From positions 1 through 64,000 of the forward strand of contig JAPXFQ010000251.1 of assembly GCA_028564705.1 (NCBI GenBank): a DNA stretch of 64,000 bases. Reading direction: 5' to 3'. Positions 1 to 9,240 of the stretch are shown piece by piece. Position 1 is the stretch's first letter, and each line of letters opens with the position of its first letter. Under the pieces are notes generated by a model. It worked only from the letters and a program-made list of their open reading frames with translations. It had not been told where the DNA came from and did no database searches. The DNA comes from Apricaphanius iberus (taxonomy: Eukaryota > Chordata > Actinopteri > Cyprinodontiformes > Aphaniidae). The translations under genes were made by a program, and so were the position numbers.

Positions 1-385
1 GAGACATACAGGCAGGAGAGGAGGTGCACTGTTTGCTTGAGTGTGCGTGCTGCACAGCAGGTGGTTCACGTGAGAGTGGGCGTGTGCTCGTACGGAAGGA
101 GTGTGTAAAGGTGCACTCACCTGTATCACAGATGTGAGAGTCAGGGTTGGGAGTAGCCGTATTTTTTGTTGACCGCTGCGCTTCACTGCTCTAAGCATTC
201 ATTCATTCATATTGCACTGTGATAGCTCTGTGCTGTTTTGTTTGTGGTGTAATAAATGCACCAAAACGCATTTTGGATCTCAGCGTTTCTGTCATACAAG
301 CCATAGCGCGTCACAAATCTGCGAACCCGAGGACCCGACCTTAAACTCTGAGCGGCTAAAAGGTTTGTTTTTGGAAGCCGCGACA
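1..385 (+). repeat. 5' LTR of the BEL/Pao element (first bases outside window)
   Basis: The sequence aligns with 7264-7669. From about 165 to 385 the two LTRs are almost identical, including an AATAAA polyadenylation signal near 251, an ATTC repeat near 198, and the end GCCGCGACA. The first 160 bases differ from the 3' LTR by many one- and two-base gaps. Confidence 0.9.
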
Positions 386-919
386 TTTTGTCAACAAAAA
401 AAAGTGGCGTTTAATGAAAATCATCAAGCCGCACACAAGCGCCGATGAAGCAAGTCATCAAGTAAGGATAAGCCCGAGAATTAAGGAGCCACAGATAAGT
501 GCCACAAAGGCCCCACCACACCATCCATTCACCTGGGAACAGGTAGGCCACAACCTGTTTATCTTTGTGGATAAAGGACCCCACTGCGATAACAATGCAT
601 TTAACGCCAAATGAGGACAATGTATTGAATGGATGTTATGCTGGTTGCATTGGCGCATTGATTGTGGCGCAAGTTCTCCGTGCTTGATTTGATTGTGATG
701 ACGCGACTTTATGGCCTGAATAGTAGCGGCTGGTGATGTCGAAGGCCCATTGCTTGTTGAGATTATTGGATTGAATCTGCTCTGTCAATTGAAAGCAATG
801 TCTATGGATGAATTTTGATGTAACATGTTGGATGACTTTGAAACGCAATGTCTATGGATGAATAAGGAATGCGCTCTTGATGAACTGTGATTGTGTCGCT
901 CCACACAAAATAAAATCTA
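386..919 (+). other. BEL leader between 5' LTR and gag start
   Basis: This is the untranslated leader of the retrotransposon. I could not identify a convincing tRNA primer-binding site directly after the LTR; TGGCG at about 404 is a weak candidate. A 19-base direct repeat (GCAATGTCTATGGATGAAT) occurs at 795-813 and 845-863. Short open frames here look accidental. Confidence 0.6.
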
Positions 920-3900
920 ATGGAAATGAGTCAAATAAACGCTGTTGAAAGTTCAAACATGGAAAAGGGAAAAAGAGAAATTAAACTGACTGTCAAAGCT
1001 TTGGAAAATCGGATCGAACGGCTCCAGCATGAGCGCAAGAGTGCCGTTAATAAAATCAAAGTGCTTATACCGCAAATTAAAGCGCACATGAAATCAAAGG
1101 AAAAAGCAACTGAAATCTGCTCACAACTGAACAATTTGAATGCACTGTGTAACAAGGCCTCTGACCTGCACAATGAGTTACTACCATTACTTCCTGATGA
1201 TGAAGATAAAAAACAACAGGACTGGTTTTCTAGTATTATGGATAACAGTGATGCATTCAAGGAACAAGTAGAAAAATGGATAAAGAAAATTCTACATGAA
1301 AACTCAAATGAAATGAATGAACAAACAAAGAAAAATATTTCTGAGCAACTACCAAAGGAAATGAATGATGTAGAACAAACTCCTGTTGAAAAAGACAAGA
1401 ATTTGCCTGCTCCTGACCCTCCATTACCTGTTCTTGATAAACAAGACCATCAGGATGAACTTCGGCCCTGTGACAGCATCTCAAATACAACCAAAAGATC
1501 ACGCTCATCTGCTCGTTTGGAAACGGAAAGAAATCTTGCAATTCTGGCAGCAAAACAAAATGCATTAAAGGAAAAACATGCACTGGATGAAGAGGAGTTA
1601 AAGTTACGCAAACGACGAGAAAAGCTTTTATTGGAGAATGAAATTGCTGAGGAAATGGCAAGACTAAGTGTTATAAGAGTACAAAGCAGTGTCGGCAGTA
1701 AATCAAAGTCAAAGATTTCAGATGGGATGAATTCGTACTTTGAAAAGACACGCTCAAAACAACTTAATGTCAATGCTACTGAATTTCTGCCTTCACTTCC
1801 ATTTGAAGTCAAACCCAATGCATATGAAACCATAAACCCAGCTGTGAAACCTAAAGTCAATCACGTACCTGACAAAAGACAGCCCCTAGGTCATTCCTAT
1901 ATGCTCCAACGATATTTAACGGCTCCTGAAGATCCTGTAACCAATGTCACATACACTAACACATTACAAAATGACAGTGTATTGGATATAATGAGAAAAC
2001 AAAATGAAATCACAACACTCCTGATGCAACAACAAAGCCTTGCTGCACTCCCAAAAAAGGAAATTCCCATTTTTGATGGTAACCCACTCAAATACCATTC
2101 ATTTATGAAAGCTTTTGAAAATGGAGTCGAGCGAAACACAAACGACAACTGTGACAGACTTTATTTCCTCGAACAGTACACCAAAGGACATGCCAAAGAG
2201 CTAGTGAGGAGCTGTCAGCATATTCAATCAGATAGAGGATATGTGAAGGCGAAGGTTCTATTGAGAGAGCACTATGGCAATGAGCAGAAGGTGGCAGCAG
2301 CATACATGGAGAGAGCTCTGTCATGGTCCACAATTAAAATGGAGGATGTGAGGGCCCTCCAGGAGTACAGCCTCTTTCTGCGTGGATGCTGCAATGCGAT
2401 GGAAGATGTGCAGTATTTGAATGATCTGGATACACCCACAAACATGTTGGAGATCATCAAAAAACTGCCCTACAAACTTAAAGACCGCTGGAGATGTCAC
2501 GCATGCGACCTGCAGGAAAGGTACAACAGAAGAGCAAAGTTTATGGACATTGTCAACTTTGTTGAGAAACAAGTGAAAATCCTGACAGACCCTGTGTTTG
2601 GAATCATCCGGGACACCGCTACATCAACAAATCAAATTAAACACAAACCTCATCCTCGCTCCAGCTTCAGAGGAACCAGCTTTGGTACCACAGTGAATCG
2701 TGTGGAGAGAACAGCCCAATTTATGAACGAAACCAAGGATGTAAAGCTACCAGCCAAGAAGATCTGTCCCTGCTGTACAGGAGGACACACATTGGATGTG
2801 TGTGTACGGTTGGAAAAAATGGCACACAAGGAGAAAATTGAGTTCCTGAAGGAAAATGGTGCTTGTTTTCGCTGTCTGTGTATAGGACACATCAGCAAAA
2901 ATTGCCAAAGGAAAGTTTCATGCTTCAAGTGTGGTCAAAAACACCCAACTGTGCTCCATAAGGACAGTGTGCCAATGGCAGAAACAGCTGATAGAAGCGT
3001 CCAGATGACAGTGGACGGAACCTTGGTTTCCAGTGGGCTTACTGGGGCTGGTGAGATGGATTGCAAGCTTCCTATTGTGCCGGTCCAAGTAAAGGCGAAG
3101 AAAGGCAATAAGATCGTCCTCACTTATGCCTTTTTGGACCAGGGAAGCACTGCAGTGTTTTGTACAGAAAGTCTGAAGCAGAAGCTCAATTTGTCTGGGA
3201 AGAGAGCCAACATTCTTCTGAGGACCATGGGACAGGAGAAGGTGGTCAATAGCTGCATAGTGCCAGAGCTGGAGGTGGCCGCACTCGAAGATGACTACTT
3301 CATTGAGTTGCCAAAAGCATACACTCAGTTTTCAATGCCAGTCCACAAAACAAACATACCCACAAATAAGGATCTGACAAGATGGCCATATTTAAACCAC
3401 ATTTACTTACCACAGATTGAAGCTGGAATTGAGTTGCTGATCGGAACAAATGTCCCACGAGCCATGGAACCGCTGGAAGTCATCCGCAGTGAGCATAATG
3501 GACCCTACGCTGTAAGGACGGTGCTGGGCTGGACGGTAAATGGACCACTGACAGGAAATGGTGGGGAGGCCAATTACTGTGATCAGCCGGTAACTGTGAA
3601 CCGTGTATCCATTGTAAAGTTGGATGAACTGTGGCAACAGCAATTTAAGATGGACTTTCCAGAATCTGCCGTGGAGGAACAAGTTGGTATGTCCAGGGAA
3701 GACTTGACGTTTCTGAACATGGTCACAAAGTCAGCCAAACATGTTGATGGTCACTACCAGATCGCTCTGCCTTTGAAACACCCAAACCTCTGCATGACCG
3801 ATAACAGGAGAGTGGTGGAACAACGCCTATACCATCTGAAAAGGAGATTCCAGAGGGATCCAATGTTTCACATGGATTATAACACCTTTATAAATGACCT

Positions 3901-5038
3901 CCTGGGTAAAGGCTATGCAGAAAGAGTCCCTGGCACAGAGCTGGAAAGAAATGATGGCAGGGTGTGGTACTTACCACACCATGGTGTCCATCACCCAACA
4001 AAAGGAAAACTTAGAGTTGTGTTTGATTGTGGTGCCAGTTACAAAGGACAATCTCTGAATGAAGAGCTGTTGCAAGGCCCCGATCTTACCAGCTCACTAA
4101 TTGGAGTTGTGACCAGGTTCAGGAGGGAACCTGTGGTCATTATGGCTGACATAGAAGCTATGTTTCACCAGGTGCGAGTGCCTTCAGAAGATGCTGACCT
4201 GCTGCGATTCCTCTGGTGGCCGCAAGGAGACTTGAACCAAACACCATGTGAGTACAGGATGAAGGTGCACCTTTTCGGAGCTACATCTTCACCTAGCTGT
4301 GCCAATTTCGCCCTCAGGAAATGTGCATTGGATTTTGGACATGAGTATAAAGAGGAGACGGTGGACAAGCTTCAGCACTGCTTCTATGTGGATGACTGTT
4401 TGGTGTCAGTTGCAACAGAGGAGGAAGCACTGACCCTCTGTCATGAGCTCATGTCTTTGTGTGAAAAAGGGGGATTCTGTTTGACTAAGTGGCACAGTAA
4501 TAGACCTGAAGTGCTCGAGGCCGTCCCAGAGTCCCACCGAGCTAAAGGCGTGAGGAAGTTGGATCTGGAACAGGAATTTGTGCCTGTGGAAAGAGTGCTA
4601 GGTGTGGAGTGGTGTATCACGTCAGATACCTTCAAGTTTAAAACAGTATGGAAGGACAGACCACTCACACGCAGAGGTATACTTTCTACTGTCAGCTCTA
4701 TTTATGACCCTTTGGGTATGCTCAGTTCCCTTGTTCTGACAGCAAAGAAGATCTTGAGGGATTTGTGCAGAAGAGGAGTTGGTTGGGATGACCCCATACC
4801 AGAATCTGTCTCCAAAGTGTGGCTTAAGTGGATGAAAGGGCTCCATCTACTGGACAACTTTGAGTTACACAGATGTCTAAAACCTCTGGAGTTTGGAGAT
4901 GTTATGATTGCACAACTACACCATTTCTGCGATGCTTGTGAGGAAGGATATGGCACAGTCACTTACCTGCTGTTACAGAATGAACACTTCCAAAGGCATA
5001 GCGCTTTCATTATGGAAAAGCTCGTGTTGCACCACTAA
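920..5038 (+). CDS. BEL/Pao Gag-protease-reverse transcriptase polyprotein, 5' part
   Basis: The open frame of 1372 codons starts at an ATG after the leader. Residues 1-250 are charged and coiled-coil-like. Residues about 380-560 match the Gag region called DUF1759. Two zinc knuckles follow at about 635-685, including CFRCLCIGHISKNC and CFKCG. A retropepsin-like protease (DUF1758 type) has LDQGST at about 738. The reverse transcriptase follows, with VVFDCGA at about 1032 and the catalytic YVDD at about 1156, and then the beginning of a Pao-type RNase H. The frame ends early at 5038 because one base appears to be lost near 5008-5012; homology continues in another frame directly downstream. The start is assigned from length and homology only. 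Confidence 0.9.
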   Translation: MEMSQINAVESSNMEKGKREIKLTVKALENRIERLQHERKSAVNKIKVLIPQIKAHMKSKEKATEICSQLNNLNALCNKASDLHNELLPLLPDDEDKKQQDWFSSIMDNSDAFKEQVEKWIKKILHENSNEMNEQTKKNISEQLPKEMNDVEQTPVEKDKNLPAPDPPLPVLDKQDHQDELRPCDSISNTTKRSRSSARLETERNLAILAAKQNALKEKHALDEEELKLRKRREKLLLENEIAEEMARLSVIRVQSSVGSKSKSKISDGMNSYFEKTRSKQLNVNATEFLPSLPFEVKPNAYETINPAVKPKVNHVPDKRQPLGHSYMLQRYLTAPEDPVTNVTYTNTLQNDSVLDIMRKQNEITTLLMQQQSLAALPKKEIPIFDGNPLKYHSFMKAFENGVERNTNDNCDRLYFLEQYTKGHAKELVRSCQHIQSDRGYVKAKVLLREHYGNEQKVAAAYMERALSWSTIKMEDVRALQEYSLFLRGCCNAMEDVQYLNDLDTPTNMLEIIKKLPYKLKDRWRCHACDLQERYNRRAKFMDIVNFVEKQVKILTDPVFGIIRDTATSTNQIKHKPHPRSSFRGTSFGTTVNRVERTAQFMNETKDVKLPAKKICPCCTGGHTLDVCVRLEKMAHKEKIEFLKENGACFRCLCIGHISKNCQRKVSCFKCGQKHPTVLHKDSVPMAETADRSVQMTVDGTLVSSGLTGAGEMDCKLPIVPVQVKAKKGNKIVLTYAFLDQGSTAVFCTESLKQKLNLSGKRANILLRTMGQEKVVNSCIVPELEVAALEDDYFIELPKAYTQFSMPVHKTNIPTNKDLTRWPYLNHIYLPQIEAGIELLIGTNVPRAMEPLEVIRSEHNGPYAVRTVLGWTVNGPLTGNGGEANYCDQPVTVNRVSIVKLDELWQQQFKMDFPESAVEEQVGMSREDLTFLNMVTKSAKHVDGHYQIALPLKHPNLCMTDNRRVVEQRLYHLKRRFQRDPMFHMDYNTFINDLLGKGYAERVPGTELERNDGRVWYLPHHGVHHPTKGKLRVVFDCGASYKGQSLNEELLQGPDLTSSLIGVVTRFRREPVVIMADIEAMFHQVRVPSEDADLLRFLWWPQGDLNQTPCEYRMKVHLFGATSSPSCANFALRKCALDFGHEYKEETVDKLQHCFYVDDCLVSVATEEEALTLCHELMSLCEKGGFCLTKWHSNRPEVLEAVPESHRAKGVRKLDLEQEFVPVERVLGVEWCITSDTFKFKTVWKDRPLTRRGILSTVSSIYDPLGMLSSLVLTAKKILRDLCRRGVGWDDPIPESVSKVWLKWMKGLHLLDNFELHRCLKPLEFGDVMIAQLHHFCDACEEGYGTVTYLLLQNEHFQRHSAFIMEKLVLHH

Positions 5039-7047
5039 AGACAGTCACCATTCCCAGAATGGAACTGATTGCTGCAACAATGGCCAGTCGTATGGACTCT
5101 CTGTGGAAGAAAGAGCTACGCATGTGTCTTCAGGAATCTGTGTTCTGGACAGATAGTGCTTCAGTGCTAAAATACATCAAGAACGAAAGCTCCAGATTTA
5201 AAGTGTTTGTTGCCAATCGCATTTCAGAGATACTGAAATCATCTCACCCTGCTCAGTGGAGGTACGTGGATACAGCTTCAAATCCTGCAGACGCAGCATC
5301 CAGAGGGGTCAAAGTGGAGGCATTTCTGAATGACAGACTCTGGTTAATGGGACCTCCGTTTCTTTGCCAACCTGAAACAGAATGGCCTGTGAACCTTGAG
5401 CCTGTGAGCCATCTCTCTCAGGACGATCCAGACGTGAAGAAAAGTGCTGTGGTAAATGCTGTACAAACCGGAGAGGATCCTACAACCCACCTGATCCATC
5501 ATTATTCCTCCTGGATCCGATTAAAGAAAGCTGTAGCGTGGTGGCTAAAATACAAAGAATGGTTGTGGTCCTGTAGCAGGAAGAGGAAAAAGCTTACAGC
5601 CAATCAGAGTGAAGGTAGCATGCAGCAGCAGAGAATGATAGAGAAGGAAATGTGCACATTTAAAAGCACAGCTGTCCTAGGATGTTTTACAGTAGAGGAC
5701 ATTGAAAAGGCTGAACTGGCTATAATTCAGTTTTGCCAGAGGAGAAAGTTTTCAGAGGAACTTGCGTGTTTGGAAAAGGGACAAAATGTCAAGAAAAGCA
5801 GTCACCTATACAAGTTGTGTCCAAGGCTGGAAGATGGAGTCTTGCGTGTGGGAGGTCGGCTCAGTAAATCTGCATTGCCTTTGGAGTCTAAGCATCCTAC
5901 AATTCTTTCAAAAGATCTTCATATTTCTACCCTGTTGCTGAGAAATATTCATCAAGACGTGGGACACAGCGGCCGCAACCACATGTTGTCCAAGCTCAGG
6001 GAGAAATACTGGATGATAGGAGTAAGCACTGCCATTAGGAGAGTCCTGTCGAAGTGCACCATCTGCAGAAGACTTAATGCTGCTCCAGTTTACCAGCAAA
6101 TGGCAGACTTGCCCACAGAACGACTCAAGCCTGATGAACCGCCATTCACTTGTGTAGGAGTTGACTATTTTGGACCCTTTGAAGTGAGGACTAGGAGGAG
6201 TACAGTAAAAAGATATGGGGTCATATTTACCTGTCTTGCTTTGAGAGCTATTCACATCGAGGTGGCCCCTTCTCTGGATACTGACTCCTTCATAAATGCT
6301 CTGAGGCGTTTTATATCCAGAAGAGGACAGGTCCGCGAGCTGCGCTCTGACAACGGGACTAATTTTGTCGGAGCAGAACGTGAGCTAAAAAAAGCAATTG
6401 AGCAGTGGAACCAGGCAGAGGTGCATGATGTGTTACTCCAAAAGGGTATAAAGTGGACATTCAACCCTCCTGCTGGGTCACATCATGGAGGTGTGTGGGA
6501 GAGACTGATCAGATCTGTGAGGAAAGTCCTGAACTCCACCCTCAGAGTGCAACGCCTGGATGAGGAGGGACTCCACACAGTTCTCTGTGAAGTTGAAGCC
6601 ATTATTAACAGCAGGCCCATCACCAAGGCTTCTACGGATCCAAACGATCTGGAAGCACTGACACCGAACCATCTGTTACTGCTGAAAACCCAGCCTTCAT
6701 TACCACCAGGAGAGTTCCAAGCAGCAGACCTGTATGCACAGAGGAGATGGAGACAGGTTCAGTATATTTCTGATCTTTTTTGGAAACGCTGGACAAAGGA
6801 GTACCTGCCTCTGTTGCAGGAACGACAAAGATGGACTGGGATTCAGAGAAATCTGGTCGAAGGAGATCTAGTTCTGCTTATGGACAGTACCGCACCTCGT
6901 AATTCCTGGATTATGGGACGTGTATTGCAAACCTTTCCGGACCGCAAGGGATTCGTTCGTCAGATTCGGATTAAGACTAAAACCAGTTGCTTGGATAGAC
7001 CAATATCCAAGGTCTGTTTGTTGCTAGAAGAAGATGAGGCAGCATAA
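5011..7047 (+). CDS. BEL/Pao RNase H end and integrase, 3' part of the split polyprotein
   Basis: This frame overlaps the end of the upstream part and continues its RNase H homology, so it is the displaced 3' half of one polyprotein and not a separate gene. The ATG at 5059 is only the first Met of the frame. An integrase zinc-binding segment of H-H-C-C type lies at about residues 295-345 (counted from 5059: HQDVGHSG, then CTIC). The integrase core has GVDYFG (D about 368), RSDNGTNF (D about 430) and GGVWERL (E about 481), which is a D,D-E triad. A C-terminal DUF5641-like region (about 560-655) ends with small beta-rich motifs. All catalytic residues look intact. Confidence 0.9.
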   Translation, partial: YGKARVAPLKTVTIPRMELIAATMASRMDSLWKKELRMCLQESVFWTDSASVLKYIKNESSRFKVFVANRISEILKSSHPAQWRYVDTASNPADAASRGVKVEAFLNDRLWLMGPPFLCQPETEWPVNLEPVSHLSQDDPDVKKSAVVNAVQTGEDPTTHLIHHYSSWIRLKKAVAWWLKYKEWLWSCSRKRKKLTANQSEGSMQQQRMIEKEMCTFKSTAVLGCFTVEDIEKAELAIIQFCQRRKFSEELACLEKGQNVKKSSHLYKLCPRLEDGVLRVGGRLSKSALPLESKHPTILSKDLHISTLLLRNIHQDVGHSGRNHMLSKLREKYWMIGVSTAIRRVLSKCTICRRLNAAPVYQQMADLPTERLKPDEPPFTCVGVDYFGPFEVRTRRSTVKRYGVIFTCLALRAIHIEVAPSLDTDSFINALRRFISRRGQVRELRSDNGTNFVGAERELKKAIEQWNQAEVHDVLLQKGIKWTFNPPAGSHHGGVWERLIRSVRKVLNSTLRVQRLDEEGLHTVLCEVEAIINSRPITKASTDPNDLEALTPNHLLLLKTQPSLPPGEFQAADLYAQRRWRQVQYISDLFWKRWTKEYLPLLQERQRWTGIQRNLVEGDLVLLMDSTAPRNSWIMGRVLQTFPDRKGFVRQIRIKTKTSCLDRPISKVCLLLEEDEAA

Positions 7048-7258
7048 GGGTGTTGCTGACCTCTACAGAGACTTGATTTTCACTGGCCGGTCATGGAGAT
7101 GACCAGAAGAAGGAATATTCTATGCACATGTTTTCATGGACTTTAGCAATTTATTAGACATTTTGTATTTGAAATTGATACGATGATTTACTATGTCTTC
7201 TATTGTGTTTTGAAGTGTGAATTATTATGTTAGACCTAATAAAACATGTTAAAACTGT
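7048..7258 (+). other. BEL 3' untranslated stretch before the 3' LTR
   Basis: This is AT-rich sequence between the integrase stop and the 3' LTR. A canonical purine tract directly before the LTR is not obvious. An AATAAA lies at about 7239. Confidence 0.5.
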
Positions 7259-7669
7259 TGTAGGAGAACATACAGTTTTTAAGGAGGTGCACCTGGTTTG
7301 TTGATTGTAGCGTTGGCTGCCCAGCAGGTTGGGTTTCAACGTGAGAGTGGCGGTGTGCTCAGTACGGAAGAGTGTGTAAAAGGTTGCACGTCCACCTGTA
7401 TCACAGAATGTGAATGAGTACAGCAGATGGAAGATACCGTATTTTTTGTTGACCGCTGCGCTTCACTGCTCTAAGCATTCATTCATTCATTCATATTGCA
7501 CTGTGATAGCTCTGTGCTGTTTTGTTTGTGGTTTAATAAATGCACCAAAACGCATTTTGGATCTCAGCGTTTCTGTCATACAAGCAATAGCGCGTCACAA
7601 ATCTGCGAACCCGAGGACCCGACCTTAAACTCTGAGCGGCTAAAAGGTTTGTTTTTGGAAGCCGCGACA
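7259..7669 (+). repeat. 3' LTR of the BEL/Pao element
   Basis: It begins TGTAGG and ends GCGACA, the TG...CA form with TGT/ACA ends. It contains AATAAA near 7533 and an ATTC repeat near 7477. It matches 1-385 closely over its last 230 bases. Directly after it, at 7670, an unrelated retroviral env frame starts in mid-gene. Confidence 0.9.
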
Positions 7670-8265
7670 ATGTTGCTCCAAATAATTTTACTTGTTTCAA
7701 AAATGATAAGCCTGGAAATAAAGTAGTGGGTTCAGTCAACATTACATATTGCAATTTAATCCAAACTTCTATTAAAACTAGAGATGGGTTTGAGGCCGTA
7801 CATGAGCAACTTAAAGCCACCTCCTTAATGGCTTTTCAAAATAGAATAGCAGTTGACATGCTCTTAGCTGAAAAGGGTGGTGTCTGTTCAATATTTGGTG
7901 ATCAATGCTGTATGTTTATCCCTAATAATACTAATGCAGATGGAAAATTAACTAGGGCAGTAGAAGGACTGAGAATACTGTCAAATAGGCTAAAAGAACA
8001 ATCAGGTGTAGATACCTCAATGTGGGACAATTTGTTAAATAATATGTTTGGAAAATGGAAAACTCTGGCAATGTCAATAATGGTTTCATTAGCAGTATTT
8101 GTGTCGACTATGGTGTTATGTGGATGTTGTTGTATTCCATGTATACGTTCATTATTCATAAAATGCATTGACAAAGCTGTTGGTAATAATATGCAAGGTC
8201 AATATCTGTTAATCCCTCACTTGGAGCCTGAAGGAGAAGTACAGAGTAATGGTCAATCTATTTAA
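7670..8265 (+). pseudogene. env: Endogenous retrovirus env, 3' part (transmembrane subunit), interrupted by BEL
   Basis: The open frame runs without a stop from the BEL 3' LTR boundary to a stop at 8265; GTG at 7726 is not a real start. The segment encodes the C-terminal part of a retroviral transmembrane envelope subunit. It shows an immunosuppressive-domain-like stretch followed by a CX6CC motif at about 7887-7913, a long hydrophobic membrane anchor at about 8065-8125 followed by a Cys-rich stretch, and a short cytoplasmic tail. This combination is typical of gamma/epsilon-like fish retroviruses. The surface subunit and the 5' end are absent, displaced to the left of the BEL insertion, so the copy cannot make a whole envelope. 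Confidence 0.85.
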
Positions 8266-8288
8266 AAAAAAAGATTGAAAGAGGGAAT

Positions 8289-8848
8289 TGTCGTGATTCA
8301 TATTTTTTAGGGCTACTTTATATAACAGTCTCGTATTGAATATGTTTATATAATCTTTAGTTAGTATTCAGAAAGTAAAAGTCTGTTTTAATTAGCTTGC
8401 ATGATAGTAAAGAAATGTTTTGTCAAGTATTTATGGGGGAAAGCTTTTAAGTCGTAAAACTCTAGGCTAAGTTTATTGCACGTTGTAAAAGTGGGATGCG
8501 GAGATAAGAAACAGAGTAGAGAGTAGACAGTCATAAACAGACCGGACGGTTACAGCGATAACTCAGGAAACCTTGAGAATAAACGTTTGGTGTAATAAAA
8601 TCTAGGGGGAGGAGAATAGACATGTGACTACGTTCTTTGTTCTTCTTTAATAAAAATGGTACACCCCTGTATACGACAGTTCAGTTCAGTTCAGTTCAGT
8701 TCAACTCAGTTCTGACTGTTCTCCATCTGCAGATGTGTATGAGTGTGAAACAGAAATTCTGTGTCTGTGCATTATTTCACTCTCTGTCTCTCAGCTCTGA
8801 TTTTATTTTGGAAAAACTCCCGCCGGGGTAAATGTTGGCGCCCCTACA
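8289..8848 (+). repeat. Probable 3' LTR of the endogenous retrovirus
   Basis: The position directly after env and after a purine tract (GAAAGAGGGAA at about 8278-8288) is where a retroviral 3' LTR starts, and the sequence begins TGTCGTG. AATAAA signals at about 8579 and 8648 suit an R/U5 region. The right end is uncertain: a TGT...ACA pair would place it near 8848, but primer-binding-site-like sequence begins at about 8835. No second copy is in the window to confirm the boundaries. Confidence 0.45.
8679..8709. repeat. GTTCA microsatellite
   Basis: About five tandem GTTCA units lie inside the probable retroviral LTR. Confidence 0.8.
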
Positions 8849-8899
8849 CTCTCCGGAAGCGAGTGCCGATCGCATGGGAACTAGGAGCCAACATTACCC
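8825..8899. repeat. Inverted repeat pair, potential hairpin
   Basis: GGGGTAAATGTTGGC at 8825-8839 and GCCAACATTACCC at 8887-8899 are inverted copies with one gap, separated by 47 bases. The left arm runs into TGGCGCCCC, which resembles a retroviral primer-binding site. Confidence 0.6.
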
Positions 8900-8984
8900 T
8901 TGTTCCAGTTGCAACACCTCTGCTTCATGAAGGAGCTTTAACTCCACCTTCTTCTCCTCATCTTCCTCCTCTTAAAACTCCCCT

Positions 8985-9240
8985 AAGGTGAAGGTTCCCA
9001 GGGTGGAGGGAGAAAGGAGATGAGGTGAAGAGGCTGAGGAGTCTGGAGGAGGGTGGACAAGAGTGGAGGAAAGAAGAGGAGAGGAGGAAGAGGGAGGAGG
9101 AAGGACAGAGGAGGCGGGTTTGATCTGAGTAGCACTGAGCCTCAGCGAGGAGCAGACTGAGTCACAGCTGAGGAGGAGAGACGAGGAGAGCCTGGAGAAC
9201 TCTGATCTGAGCTGCCACAGATCCCTGCAGGAACACATCC
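8985..9240 (+). other. Purine-rich patch with coiled-coil-like but broken frames
   Basis: The plus strand is rich in GAG/AGG and would encode Glu/Arg-rich segments in two different frames (for example RKEEERRKREEE at about 9070-9105), each broken by stops. A segment at about 9133-9240 follows an AG and stays open. This may be a decayed coiled-coil exon or simply a purine-rich low-complexity tract; I cannot assign a gene. Confidence 0.3.

Larger units (their letters stand above)
1..7669 (+). mobile_element. BEL/Pao LTR retrotransposon, nearly complete
   Basis: The element reads 5' LTR, leader, gag-protease-reverse transcriptase, RNase H-integrase, 3' LTR, which is the BEL/Pao gene order; the gag and pol domains are of the type found in that superfamily. 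Both LTRs share a near-identical 3' half ending in CGACA. The start of the window aligns with position 7264 of the 3' LTR, so only about five bases of the 5' LTR are missing. No env gene is present. A single frame change near 5010 splits the polyprotein. The target duplication cannot be checked because the left flank is outside the window. The element lies inside an endogenous retrovirus env gene (see 7670-8265). Confidence 0.93.
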
